From IMG/VR virus record IMGVR_UViG_3300045790_000043, positions 1 through 22,273 of that record: 22,273 nucleotides of DNA. One strand, 5' to 3'. Positions within the stretch are counted from its first letter, which is position 1, and each line of letters opens with the position of its first letter. Position numbers and translations under genes: made by a program. The stretch is from a virus. A model generated the notes under the pieces. It saw only the letters and a program-made list of their open reading frames with translations. It was not told the DNA's origin and ran no database searches. Below, piece by piece: positions 1 to 6,287 of the stretch.

Positions 1-626
1 CCTGTTATCGCTTTACTTGGTGGCCCTTGTTCAATTTGGTTTATGACTTCAGCGGCGCAGCAATAGGCGTCTGCAATTTTATGGTATTCTTTTTTGGTCA
101 CGGTACTTCTGGGGCTGCTTAGACTGTGACGTTCACCGTAAAATATATTTTTAGCGTGACCATCTACACAAACAGCGTTTTTGCCCTGCAGATATTTGGG
201 CTGGCCTGCATATCTAATACAGTCATAAAATGATTTGGTTTTTAGTCCGTTCAATATTTCTCTGGTGGTGCTGGTTTCCTGTTCCAGAGTTTCGTTATCA
301 ATATCTAATATCAATATGGCCTTGGCCTTGTTTGGATTATAGGTCGATACCTTTATACTCTGCAGATCTGCACCAGCAGCCCAGCCCTGCGCCAAGTGTT
401 CAGCGTCCGTGACGTTTTTACTCCACTTGTTATTTGGAGAAACTGCAGAAGCTGCACCAATTACTCGCTCGACATTTACTCCTGTTTTCTTCGATATAGC
501 GTCAAATGTTTTGTAGGCTATATTGTACCATTGTTTCCCGTATTGTTTTGTCGCTTCCGGTGCAGAATAATATACGCCTAAAATATTAAGTGCAGACAGC
601 CTGCGCTGCAGTTCGTGATGTTCCAT
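1..626 (-). CDS. Phage protein of unknown function, 3' end cut by window edge; possible HhH-GPD-like fold
   Basis: The minus-strand frame is open from an ATG at 624-626 to position 1, giving 208 residues with no stop, so the C-terminus lies outside the window. The start is preceded by AAGGA nine bases upstream. I recall this as a phage family of unknown function, with blocks SPNNKW (63-68), LNGLKTKSFY (125-134) and VCVDGHA (152-158). The second and third blocks resemble the helix-hairpin-helix (LPGxGxKT) and catalytic-Asp (VDTH) segments of endonuclease III-type DNA glycosylases, with G127, K129 and D155 as possible equivalents. The spacing between them is longer than in Nth, so a glycosylase-like fold is inference only. 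It is transcribed divergently from the plus-strand early genes, and its leader carries the ACCAACTAA motif also found before three other genes. Confidence 0.8.
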   Translation of the reverse strand, partial: MEHHELQRRLSALNILGVYYSAPEATKQYGKQWYNIAYKTFDAISKKTGVNVERVIGAASAVSPNNKWSKNVTDAEHLAQGWAAGADLQSIKVSTYNPNKAKAILILDIDNETLEQETSTTREILNGLKTKSFYDCIRYAGQPKYLQGKNAVCVDGHAKNIFYGERHSLSSPRSTVTKKEYHKIADAYCCAAEVINQIEQGPPSKAIT

Positions 627-638
627 AATATGTGTTCC

Positions 639-647
639 TTAGTTGGT
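639..647 (-). promoter_or_regulatory. ACCAACTAA leader motif of the left-edge gene
   Basis: Read on the minus strand, ACCAACTAA runs straight into the Shine-Dalgarno AAGGA and ends 12 nt before the ATG at 626. It is a 9-nt perfect complement of the linker of the candidate small RNA at 13656-13731 (TTAGTTGGT, 13677-13685). Just upstream lies a 5-bp hairpin CTGGT/ACCAG with loop TTGACC (656-671). Its loop is complementary to the loop of the small RNA's 5' hairpin (TGACCA against TGGTCA). Confidence 0.55.
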
Positions 648-677
648 TTCGTTTACTGGTGGTCAAACCAGAAGCTC

Positions 678-705
678 AGAATAGCAGGTTAACAGTTGGG
701 CGCAA
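678..705 (-). promoter_or_regulatory. Weak sigma70-like promoter for the left-edge gene
   Basis: On the minus strand TTGCGC (705-700) is followed after 16 bp by TATTCT (683-678), about 50 nt before the start codon at 626. The -35 half is only a partial match, so this is a position-supported guess. Confidence 0.3.
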
Positions 706-823
706 GTTTAATAATTACGAAGAGGGAACCTGCCCACCAAATGAACGGGTTTTTTTGGATTTCTGTTGAAAATGATTTTATTTTTTTATTTTTTTTTTTG
801 CACCCCACTACCAAGGGCGCTAT

Positions 824-835
824 GTATGTACATAC
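824..835. repeat. Perfect 12-bp palindrome, candidate operator
   Basis: GTATGTACATAC reads the same on both strands. It lies between the two divergent genes, upstream of the plus-strand promoter-like element at 893. Such a site suits a dimeric repressor, but no matching regulator is recognised in the window and I saw no second full copy. Confidence 0.4.
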
Positions 836-892
836 GAGACACCTTATTTACATAGGTATTAATGCTATTACACGCGGAGGTCTTTTTTTCTC

Positions 893-921
893 TTGACTTA
901 CATTGGAGCGGTCTTTAGTTA
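893..921 (+). promoter_or_regulatory. Promoter-like TTGACT before the 965 gene
   Basis: TTGACT (893-898) is a near-consensus -35 hexamer, but the hexamers 16-18 bp downstream (around TTAGTTAT, 915-922) are poor -10 matches. The position, 44-70 nt before the start codon, is sensible. TAGTTA at 916-921 can also pair with TAACTA at 935-940, forming a small leader hairpin just ahead of the ACCAACTA motif. Confidence 0.3.
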
Positions 922-942
922 TCACCCCACCAGCTAACTATA

Positions 943-950
943 ACCAACTA
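943..950 (+). promoter_or_regulatory. ACCAACTA leader motif of the 965 gene
   Basis: ACCAACTA is followed by GGATTGGAAAG, which supplies the ribosome binding site, and ends 14 nt before the ATG at 965. It matches eight of the nine bases of the motif seen before the left-edge gene, primase and helicase, and can pair over eight bases with the small-RNA linker at 13676-13685. Confidence 0.5.
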
Positions 951-964
951 GGATTGGAAAGACT

Positions 965-1327
965 ATGAATGATACCAAAGTTAATGAACCAACTATAACT
1001 TTAACTAAACGAATGCTAAGTAAGAGCATTATAGATGCTAACAAGAGCCTCACTGTATTCTTCAAGGAGTACATTGGTGGTGGCAGCTATGACAGCATAG
1101 ATAATGGTACTAAGATGGTACACCCTGCTGTACTGTCTTCCTTTGACGCGAAGGAAGTTATGGAAACTACTATTACTTTGTACCGTAGACCCCGTGGAGA
1201 CAAGTTATTGTCTATACAAAACCTCTCTGCGTTTGCTAAAGAGGGTGATACTGTTAAATTTGACATGATGGATGATCAAATATGGATGGTTGTGCATACT
1301 CCATCTGAATTGGGTGATGCAGCATGA
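965..1327 (+). CDS. Hypothetical early protein, 120 aa
   Basis: I do not recognise this protein. It is soluble by appearance, with a Lys-rich first third (residues 1-35), a Gly/Ser stretch GGGSYDS (38-44), and an acidic C-terminal part ending HTPSELGDAA. No cysteine pairs, membrane segment or obvious helix-turn-helix are visible. The start has a purine-rich binding site (GGATTGGAAAG). It is the first plus-strand gene after the divergent control region and overlaps the next gene by four bases (ATGA), so the two are probably translationally coupled. Its early position would fit an anti-host or regulatory role, but nothing in the sequence shows this. Confidence 0.7.
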   Translation: MNDTKVNEPTITLTKRMLSKSIIDANKSLTVFFKEYIGGGSYDSIDNGTKMVHPAVLSSFDAKEVMETTITLYRRPRGDKLLSIQNLSAFAKEGDTVKFDMMDDQIWMVVHTPSELGDAA

Positions 1328-1656
1328 ACATATCACTAGACATGAGTGACTTTGGCTCTCTGTGGCACACAGCCTGCAAAGGCCTGACCCTAGAAAAGTC
1401 TAGGTTTGAGTACATGAAGGGCAAAAAGCTAAGTAACCTGCCCCCAATATACGATAACTATTTCTACTGGTTAGGCGATAACGATCTGCAGGCAATTGCT
1501 GCACTGCAGTTACTAAACCAATCTGGACACACCGCAGGTCTTTTTTGGGACACAGCCCCTATAAATGATGATCCTGATGATTATACACCTTGGGGCTACG
1601 TACTAATTACCAACCTTTCATACGAAAAGAATGAAAAAGTCGGTGAATTTACATAA
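1324..1656 (+). CDS. Hypothetical protein, 110 aa
   Basis: Unrecognised. The start overlaps the stop of the preceding gene (ATGA). The protein is rich in aromatic residues, with FYWLGD around 48-53, GLFWDT near 72-77 and a TPWGYV block near 88-93. An acidic NDDPDD stretch lies in the last third. There is no signal peptide or membrane helix. Coupling to the 965 gene suggests a shared early role. A 92-nt gap containing a -10-like TATAAT separates it from the next gene. Confidence 0.65.
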   Translation: MNISLDMSDFGSLWHTACKGLTLEKSRFEYMKGKKLSNLPPIYDNYFYWLGDNDLQAIAALQLLNQSGHTAGLFWDTAPINDDPDDYTPWGYVLITNLSYEKNEKVGEFT

Positions 1657-1707
1657 CAGGGAATAATCCCATGATGTTACTTGTACCTATTTTAGGATGA
1701 GTAGTAA

Positions 1708-1720
1708 TACTATAATAGTA
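1708..1720 (+). promoter_or_regulatory. TATAAT -10 box embedded in a 13-bp palindrome
   Basis: TACTATAATAGTA is a perfect inverted repeat (TACTAT-A-ATAGTA) whose centre contains a consensus -10 hexamer TATAAT (1711-1716). It lies 28 nt before the gene at 1749. No good -35 is visible 16-18 bp upstream (TATTTT), so it would be a weak or activator-dependent promoter, possibly controlled by a protein covering the -10. Confidence 0.35.
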
Positions 1721-1748
1721 GTAACGATAAACACTTAAGGAATATAAA

Positions 1749-2039
1749 ATGGCTAAGTCTAAAACAACAACTAAACCTGCAGATGACACTGTAACTCTTA
1801 AGCCTTCAGACCTGAGGGCAATACTTGACCTGTTTAACACAGTAGACAGCGTGTTAGACGATGTAATGGAGACATGTGATCTAAATCTATCCGATATCAG
1901 ACGGATACGTGAGACACTGTACCCTGTCTCTAGCAAGCTTAACTTCCGTCCACAGGTAGATGAGGATGGTACATGCAGACCGTGGCTACCTAAGGTATTG
2001 GCTACGGATGATAACGCTTGGTTCAACAGTGAAGCCTAA
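1749..2039 (+). CDS. Hypothetical 96-aa protein upstream of integrase
   Basis: Unrecognised. The ribosome binding site AAGGA sits eight bases before the ATG. The N-terminus is basic (KSKTTTK), followed by a helical middle (about residues 18-62) with DLRAILDLFNTVDSVLDD and an IRRIRE stretch, then a polar tail. The 3' end overlaps the integrase frame. A gene directly before an integrase is often an excisionase or small regulator, but no helix-turn-helix can be claimed, so this is context only. Confidence 0.65.
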   Translation: MAKSKTTTKPADDTVTLKPSDLRAILDLFNTVDSVLDDVMETCDLNLSDIRRIRETLYPVSSKLNFRPQVDEDGTCRPWLPKVLATDDNAWFNSEA

Positions 2040-2955
2040 AGACATAAATGATGATGATCCTACTATTGGTGGGATCATCTCCAAGTATAAACAATCTAGT
2101 ATGTTTAGAGCCTTGGCCCATAATAGTAAACGTAGTTACCTTAGTCACCTAGATCATGCTCTTGCCATGAAGGTGGGTAACAGTAAACGTCTGCTTAAGG
2201 ATACTATGTACAAAGACTTTAAGCGCAAGGACGCAAAGCAATTACACATGGATATCTCTGACTTAGTTAGCAGTCACAAGGCACGTCATACCATGACAAT
2301 CTTTAGGGTTGCATGGGAGAATGCAGTGGACAGTGAACTGGTAGAGTTTAATCCTTTCTCTAAGATGAAGCTCAAGGAAGAACCCTACCGCCATGTACTA
2401 TGGACACAGGAACAGATTGACGGTGTAATAGATTACTGTGATGCAAACAGCAGGACTTCTATTGGTACTCTAATCAGGATGTGTTTTGTCCTGTGCCAGA
2501 GGATAGGTGACATGAGGCAACTCAAGTGGTCTAACATTGTAGATGGACGTGCTAACTTCAAACAACAGAAGACAGGTACTAGAATGTCCCTGCCTCTAAA
2601 CGATGTTATCATGGATCGTCTTAGTCTTCATCCCGCACGTAACTCTAGCACAGTTATAGTATGCAATGAGACTACAGGTAGGCCGTATAGTTCAGACAGG
2701 ATCGATAAGACCTTTGAGAAGATCAGGGCTGGGTATGGATTGCCCAAGGTTATGTGTACCAACACTGACACAGAGACTAACCTCTGGATCAATGACCTTA
2801 GGACCACAGGCATAACAGATGCCATGAGGTCTGGCTGCACTGACAGACAACTGATGGCTCTCTCCGGTCACAAGAACCCTAAGATGCTAGAGAGATATGC
2901 TATACACGGTAACATAGAAGCTGACGTGGCTATGGAAAAAAGAGGAATGCAGTAA
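1960..2955 (+). CDS. int: Tyrosine recombinase (phage integrase)
   Basis: This is a site-specific recombinase of the lambda-integrase family, which would join phage attP to a host attB. Residues 34-135 form a SAM-like core-binding domain and 145-320 the catalytic domain. Catalytic residues visible (331-aa numbering) are R181 (QRIGD), K204 (QQKTGT), R281 (NDLRTT), H304 (SGHKN) and Y313 (LERYA). The His of the usual HxxR box is Asn278. The true start is uncertain: ATG 1960 overlaps the upstream gene by 80 nt, while ATG 2008 or GTG 2029 would shorten the protein by 16 or 23 residues without touching a domain. The next gene starts on the stop codon (TAATG). No attP core could be identified. Confidence 0.92.
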   Translation: MRMVHADRGYLRYWLRMITLGSTVKPKDINDDDPTIGGIISKYKQSSMFRALAHNSKRSYLSHLDHALAMKVGNSKRLLKDTMYKDFKRKDAKQLHMDISDLVSSHKARHTMTIFRVAWENAVDSELVEFNPFSKMKLKEEPYRHVLWTQEQIDGVIDYCDANSRTSIGTLIRMCFVLCQRIGDMRQLKWSNIVDGRANFKQQKTGTRMSLPLNDVIMDRLSLHPARNSSTVIVCNETTGRPYSSDRIDKTFEKIRAGYGLPKVMCTNTDTETNLWINDLRTTGITDAMRSGCTDRQLMALSGHKNPKMLERYAIHGNIEADVAMEKRGMQ

Positions 2956-3494
2956 TGCTTATGATTGTAGACAACTTTGTTAAGAGCGAACACTTTCTCG
3001 CATCTTTAAAAACCCATCAAGAGGAGTTCCCTGATGCCTTGGATGGCTGGTGGGAAGGATGGTGGGAAGTTAAGCCCCGTAATATATGGGAAGAACTTAT
3101 CCAAGGTATCTGGAGTAACTACCCTGACATTGAAACTATTAAAGGGTTCGAGTGGTGGACTAATACTCACACGGGCGCTGGTCTTGGGTGGCATCAAGAC
3201 AAGGATGAGACACTGGCAGAGGCTGCAACTCTAATTACTCCAGAGCATGGCTCTGTGTACTATCCTTATCCCCATCAAGTACAGGGTGGCATGCTACAGA
3301 TAGAGTATGATGAAGATCAGGCAGAAGCCATTGCTCCTATTCATAACAGACTTGTTATGTTTAATCCCTCTCGCCTACATAGGGTGACTAAAGTATACAA
3401 TGGTACACGTCACGCCTTTATCTGCAATATCTGGCGGGATCATAAGCCGTTGTCCTATGTAAAAAATAAAACCAGTGAAGGTAAAAAGACATGA
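2955..3494 (+). CDS. 2-oxoglutarate/Fe(II)-dependent oxygenase-like protein
   Basis: The 179-residue protein has the double-stranded beta-helix signature of 2OG-Fe(II) dioxygenases: iron ligands H80 and D82 (WHQDKD), a distal His142 (SRLHRV), and a basic residue R152 ten positions later (GTRHAF) for the 2OG carboxylate. A GGML block (111-114) precedes the distal His. The N-terminus is unusually Trp-rich (GWWEGWWEV, 31-39). The substrate cannot be read from sequence. Phage members of this superfamily include base, tRNA and protein hydroxylases. The start overlaps the integrase stop by one base and the end overlaps thyX by four, so it is coupled to both; linkage to thyX hints at nucleotide or DNA chemistry. 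Confidence 0.75.
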   Translation: MLMIVDNFVKSEHFLASLKTHQEEFPDALDGWWEGWWEVKPRNIWEELIQGIWSNYPDIETIKGFEWWTNTHTGAGLGWHQDKDETLAEAATLITPEHGSVYYPYPHQVQGGMLQIEYDEDQAEAIAPIHNRLVMFNPSRLHRVTKVYNGTRHAFICNIWRDHKPLSYVKNKTSEGKKT

Positions 3495-4186
3495 TTACTC
3501 AGGATGATATAGATGGCTTTAGCCAAGACAGTCCTTCGATAAAAGTGACGCATATTGATCACATGGGTAATGATTTATCAGTGGTTAATGCCGCACGGGT
3601 GAGTTTTGGTAAGCAAAGCAACTGGACTTACACTGAAGGTTATGACCGCCGACCTGAGTTATCAAGGTCTGATGCTAAGTTGATCAAGTATTTAGCAACT
3701 CACTCCCATTTTTCACCGTTTGGGCATTGTTTTGCTTCATTTCACATATCCGCACCACTTTTTGTGGCTCGTCAGCTTGTAAAACATAAATTTCTGCGTT
3801 GGAATGAGATTAGTCGCAGGTATGTGAGCGATACCCCAGAGTTTTATCGACCAGAAGCATGGCGCGGTCATAATCCTGACAAAAAACAGGGTAGTTCTGG
3901 TATTGTGAACATAATACTGGACGATGAGGTACAATGGCACAGGCAGCTTTCTACCTATCAGACCCTTCTTAGTGAGGGTGTATGTCCAGAGCAAGCACGT
4001 ATGGTATTGCCACAGTCGATGATGACTGAGTGGTACTGGTCAGGTAGCCTTGACGCCTTTGCAGATATGTGTGTGCTACGGTGTGCTAGTGACACACAGG
4101 CAGAGACCCGTGTAGTTGCAGATGGCATTAGTGAGGAGATGAATGCACACTGGCCTGTTTCTTGGCCTGCACTTACATCAAATTAG
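3491..4186 (+). CDS. thyX: Flavin-dependent thymidylate synthase ThyX
   Basis: ThyX methylates dUMP to dTMP using methylene-tetrahydrofolate and FAD/NADPH, supplying thymidine for phage replication. At 231 residues it has normal family length. The signature RHRxxSxNExSxRY appears at 98-111 as KHKFLRWNEISRRY, keeping His99, Asn105, Glu106, Ser108, Arg110 and Tyr111, but with Lys for both flanking Arg and Arg103 for Ser. The C-terminal block EQARMVLPQSMMTEW (167-181) is the usual dUMP/FAD-binding segment. It starts on the tail of the oxygenase gene (ATGA overlap). An 85-nt gap with a promoter-like element separates it from primase. Confidence 0.95.
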   Translation: MITQDDIDGFSQDSPSIKVTHIDHMGNDLSVVNAARVSFGKQSNWTYTEGYDRRPELSRSDAKLIKYLATHSHFSPFGHCFASFHISAPLFVARQLVKHKFLRWNEISRRYVSDTPEFYRPEAWRGHNPDKKQGSSGIVNIILDDEVQWHRQLSTYQTLLSEGVCPEQARMVLPQSMMTEWYWSGSLDAFADMCVLRCASDTQAETRVVADGISEEMNAHWPVSWPALTSN

Positions 4187-4189
4187 GCG

Positions 4190-4217
4190 TTGACAAAACC
4201 GCCAAAGTATATATCCT
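4190..4217 (+). promoter_or_regulatory. Candidate promoter for the primase-helicase segment
   Basis: A consensus -35 TTGACA (4190-4195) lies 16 bp before TATCCT (4212-4217) in the only substantial gap of the replication cluster. A transcript from here would begin with a small hairpin, CAACCC/GGGTTG with a four-base loop (4224-4239), followed by the ACCAACTAA motif. The hairpin has no U-tract, so it is not a standard terminator. Confidence 0.45.
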
Positions 4218-4247
4218 ACGGATCAACCCGTGGGGGTTGTACCATAG

Positions 4248-4256
4248 ACCAACTAA
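4248..4256 (+). promoter_or_regulatory. ACCAACTAA leader motif of primase
   Basis: ACCAACTAA is followed by AGAAAGA, the likely weak ribosome binding site, and ends 15 nt before the ATG at 4272. It is a perfect nine-base complement of small-RNA positions 13677-13685, and lies nine bases after the 4224-4239 hairpin, the stem-loop-then-motif order also seen at the left-edge gene. Confidence 0.55.
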
Positions 4257-4271
4257 AGAAAGACCTACGCA

Positions 4272-5036
4272 ATGACCTATGCAGAACAGTTAGAGATTAT
4301 AAAAGCTATACCTGTACGAGAAGGTGAGAGCAAAGTAATTCAGTGTCCATTCTGTTATGGGTTAAAGAAACTAGCCCTGTCTAAGTTTGACGGTAAGATC
4401 ATGTGGAATTGCTACAGGGCTAGTTGTAACGGTAAAGGTATATACTCTGGTAAGCGTAGTGCTGAAGCAGTTAAGAACTATCTAGAAGACACTGTAAGTA
4501 TTAGAAGGTCTAAGCACAGGCCTATGCCTACAGTTACTGCATCAGTATACAATCATCCAGAATGCATTAACTTTTTAGAGTTATGTAACAGTCTAGACGC
4601 CTACGAGAGAGGATACGTAAAGGTTAAGTATGCTCCTGCAGAAGACAGGGTTCTGTTCTGTGCAACCAATGGTGCTGTAGGTAGACTGCTATCAGGCTCT
4701 GGTCCTAAGTGGATCAGCTACGGTGAGCTACCTAGTGGCATACACGTTGGTGTAGGCTCTACTGCTGTGCTGGTTGAAGACGTACCCAGTGCCTGTAGTG
4801 TTAGTAGAATAGAAGGCATGGTTGGTGTGGCACTACTTGGTACTACTATCACCGCTGGTATCAAGAGTACTCTCTCAGAGTATGATAACTGTTATTTGGT
4901 ACTGGACAAGGATGCATCAGTTAAATCTTTGAAGCAAAGTAAAAGCATAAGTCGTAACATTAAAGTGCGTTTTACCTCAGAGGATTTAAAATACTTGACT
5001 ACGGATAAAATACAGGACTTAATACACATCAGCTAA
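4272..5036 (+). CDS. DNA primase, T7 gp4 N-terminal type, without helicase domain
   Basis: The protein would make RNA primers for lagging-strand synthesis. An N-terminal zinc-binding domain has Cys25, Cys28, Cys47 and Cys52. A TOPRIM-like domain follows, with the glutamate motif VED (168-170) and the DxD motif in LVLDKDA (D212, D214). At 254 residues the protein stops after TOPRIM; the helicase is a separate gene 36 nt downstream, unlike the fused primase-helicase of T7. It belongs with the helicase and polymerase that follow. Its leader carries the ACCAACTAA motif. Confidence 0.85.
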   Translation: MTYAEQLEIIKAIPVREGESKVIQCPFCYGLKKLALSKFDGKIMWNCYRASCNGKGIYSGKRSAEAVKNYLEDTVSIRRSKHRPMPTVTASVYNHPECINFLELCNSLDAYERGYVKVKYAPAEDRVLFCATNGAVGRLLSGSGPKWISYGELPSGIHVGVGSTAVLVEDVPSACSVSRIEGMVGVALLGTTITAGIKSTLSEYDNCYLVLDKDASVKSLKQSKSISRNIKVRFTSEDLKYLTTDKIQDLIHIS

Positions 5037-5053
5037 GTATAAATTAATAAGAT

Positions 5054-5062
5054 ACCAACTAA
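5054..5062 (+). promoter_or_regulatory. ACCAACTAA leader motif of helicase
   Basis: ACCAACTAA overlaps the Shine-Dalgarno AAGGA and ends 10 nt before the ATG at 5073, in the 36-nt gap after primase. It is identical over 12 bases (ACCAACTAAGGA) to the leader of the left-edge gene on the other strand. Pairing with the small-RNA linker would abut the ribosome binding site. Confidence 0.55.
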
Positions 5063-5072
5063 GGATATATGA

Positions 5073-6287
5073 ATGGACCATTCACTACTGAAAAATTTAC
5101 TAGAACATGAGTTCTACCTGCGTAATAAAGCCAAGCTACGTGCATCTCTCTTCGATGATACTATGCTGGAAGTGTATGAAGCTATTACATCCTCCCATGA
5201 TAAGTTTGGTATAGATATAACGGCTGTGGAATTATTTGCACACTGGAAGTCTACACATCCTACTGCTACCACATCATGGGCTGCAGAGGTTGAAGACCTT
5301 GTTGGCTGCATATCTAGTGCAGAACCTATATCAGACGCCATTGCGACAGATGTTATAGAGAATTTGTGGCGTCAGAGCGTAGGACTAGACATAGCTAACT
5401 TAGGTTTGTTGATGTCTGAGGGTGAATCCTCTGCAATGGATAGACTTAACACACTCCTTGACAGGGTGTCTGATGGGTATCTGCCTGATGACTTTGGTGA
5501 TGGTGTCACTGATGACATATACGAATTGCTTGCAGTCACTAGTAATGACAACCGTTTTAAGTTTAACATCGAAACCCTGTCCCGTCACGTATATGGAATT
5601 GGTGCTGGAGAGTTCGGATGCATTGCCGCCTACTCTAACGTGGGTAAGACTGCACTGGCTGTTAGTCTGTGTGCTGGTCCTGCAGGCTTCTGCCAACAGG
5701 GTGCGAAGGTTGTGTACATATGCAACGAGGAAATAGCTAAGAGAACCAAACTACGTGCCATAGGTTCTTACACAGGTATGACCCGTGAAGAGATAGACCT
5801 AGACCCATCTGCTGCTGCAGCCAGATACTCTGGTATAAAGGACAGACTTATCTTTGTTGACGCACAAGGATGGGACATACAAACGCTAGAGGGTTTCCTT
5901 AACAAAGAGAAGCCAGATATTTGTATGATTGATATGGCAGACAAAATCGAGTTGCATGGTAACTTTAACTCAGGACATGAGCGTCTGCGTGAGTTGTACT
6001 TCCGTCTCAGGGAGTGTGCTAAGAAATTTGACTGCGCCATTCTGGGAAATAGCCAGTGTAGTGCGGAAGCTGAAGGCAAGACCCGTATCACTATGTCTAT
6101 GATGGAAGGCTCTAAGGTTGGTAAGGCTGCTGAGTGTGATGTTATGTTGGGCATAGGCCGTATAAATTCTGGAGAGGATGATAACGATCCTAGCCGTTGG
6201 ATTACGGTAATGAAGAATAAAATCAGTGGATGGCATGGGACCGTGCAGTGTAACCTTGAGGCAGAGGTTAACCGTTATGTCGTTTAG
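5073..6287 (+). CDS. Replicative DNA helicase, DnaB/gp4 C-terminal type
   Basis: This is a RecA-fold hexameric helicase that would unwind the phage fork with the upstream primase. Residues 1-140 form a helical N-terminal part, and the ATPase core covers about 160-404. Walker A is AYSNVGKT (186-193), with Ala in place of the first Gly. CNEE (217-220) supplies the H1a glutamate, Walker B is CMIDMAD (284-290) with D287, and NSQCS (326-330) is the H3/sensor glutamine motif. The ribosome binding site is AAGGA. The gene's end overlaps the real polymerase start by 11 nt, so helicase and polymerase are translationally linked. Confidence 0.9.
   Translation: MDHSLLKNLLEHEFYLRNKAKLRASLFDDTMLEVYEAITSSHDKFGIDITAVELFAHWKSTHPTATTSWAAEVEDLVGCISSAEPISDAIATDVIENLWRQSVGLDIANLGLLMSEGESSAMDRLNTLLDRVSDGYLPDDFGDGVTDDIYELLAVTSNDNRFKFNIETLSRHVYGIGAGEFGCIAAYSNVGKTALAVSLCAGPAGFCQQGAKVVYICNEEIAKRTKLRAIGSYTGMTREEIDLDPSAAAARYSGIKDRLIFVDAQGWDIQTLEGFLNKEKPDICMIDMADKIELHGNFNSGHERLRELYFRLRECAKKFDCAILGNSQCSAEAEGKTRITMSMMEGSKVGKAAECDVMLGIGRINSGEDDNDPSRWITVMKNKISGWHGTVQCNLEAEVNRYVV

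Larger units (their letters stand above)
627..964. other. Divergent intergenic control region
   Basis: This is the only gap over 300 bases. Left to right it holds the leader of the minus-strand gene with a small hairpin (656-671), a weak minus-strand promoter, an inverted repeat GCAGGTT/AACCTGC (684-690 and 727-733), a T-rich stretch (about 748-799, nearly pure T from 776), a perfect 12-bp palindrome (824-835), and a plus-strand promoter-like TTGACT (893-898) before the gene at 965. No tRNA gene or tRNA 3' end is visible. An AT-rich divergent region could hold an origin or the phage attachment site, but neither is demonstrated. An open frame at 696-896 runs through the T-tract, has phenylalanine-rich low-complexity content and is not considered a gene. 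Confidence 0.6.

Noticed and set aside
696-896. Open frame of 66 codons in the divergent region
   Set aside because: It runs through a T-tract giving a Phe-rich low-complexity peptide, has no convincing ribosome binding site and overlaps promoter and palindrome elements.
1662-1680. GGGAATAATCCC hairpin after the 110-aa gene as a terminator
   Set aside because: The stem is only four base pairs with no T-run.
4224-4239. Hairpin CAACCC/GGGTTG as a terminator after thyX
   Set aside because: No U-tract follows, and a promoter-like element lies just upstream; it is better viewed as a leader hairpin of the primase transcript.
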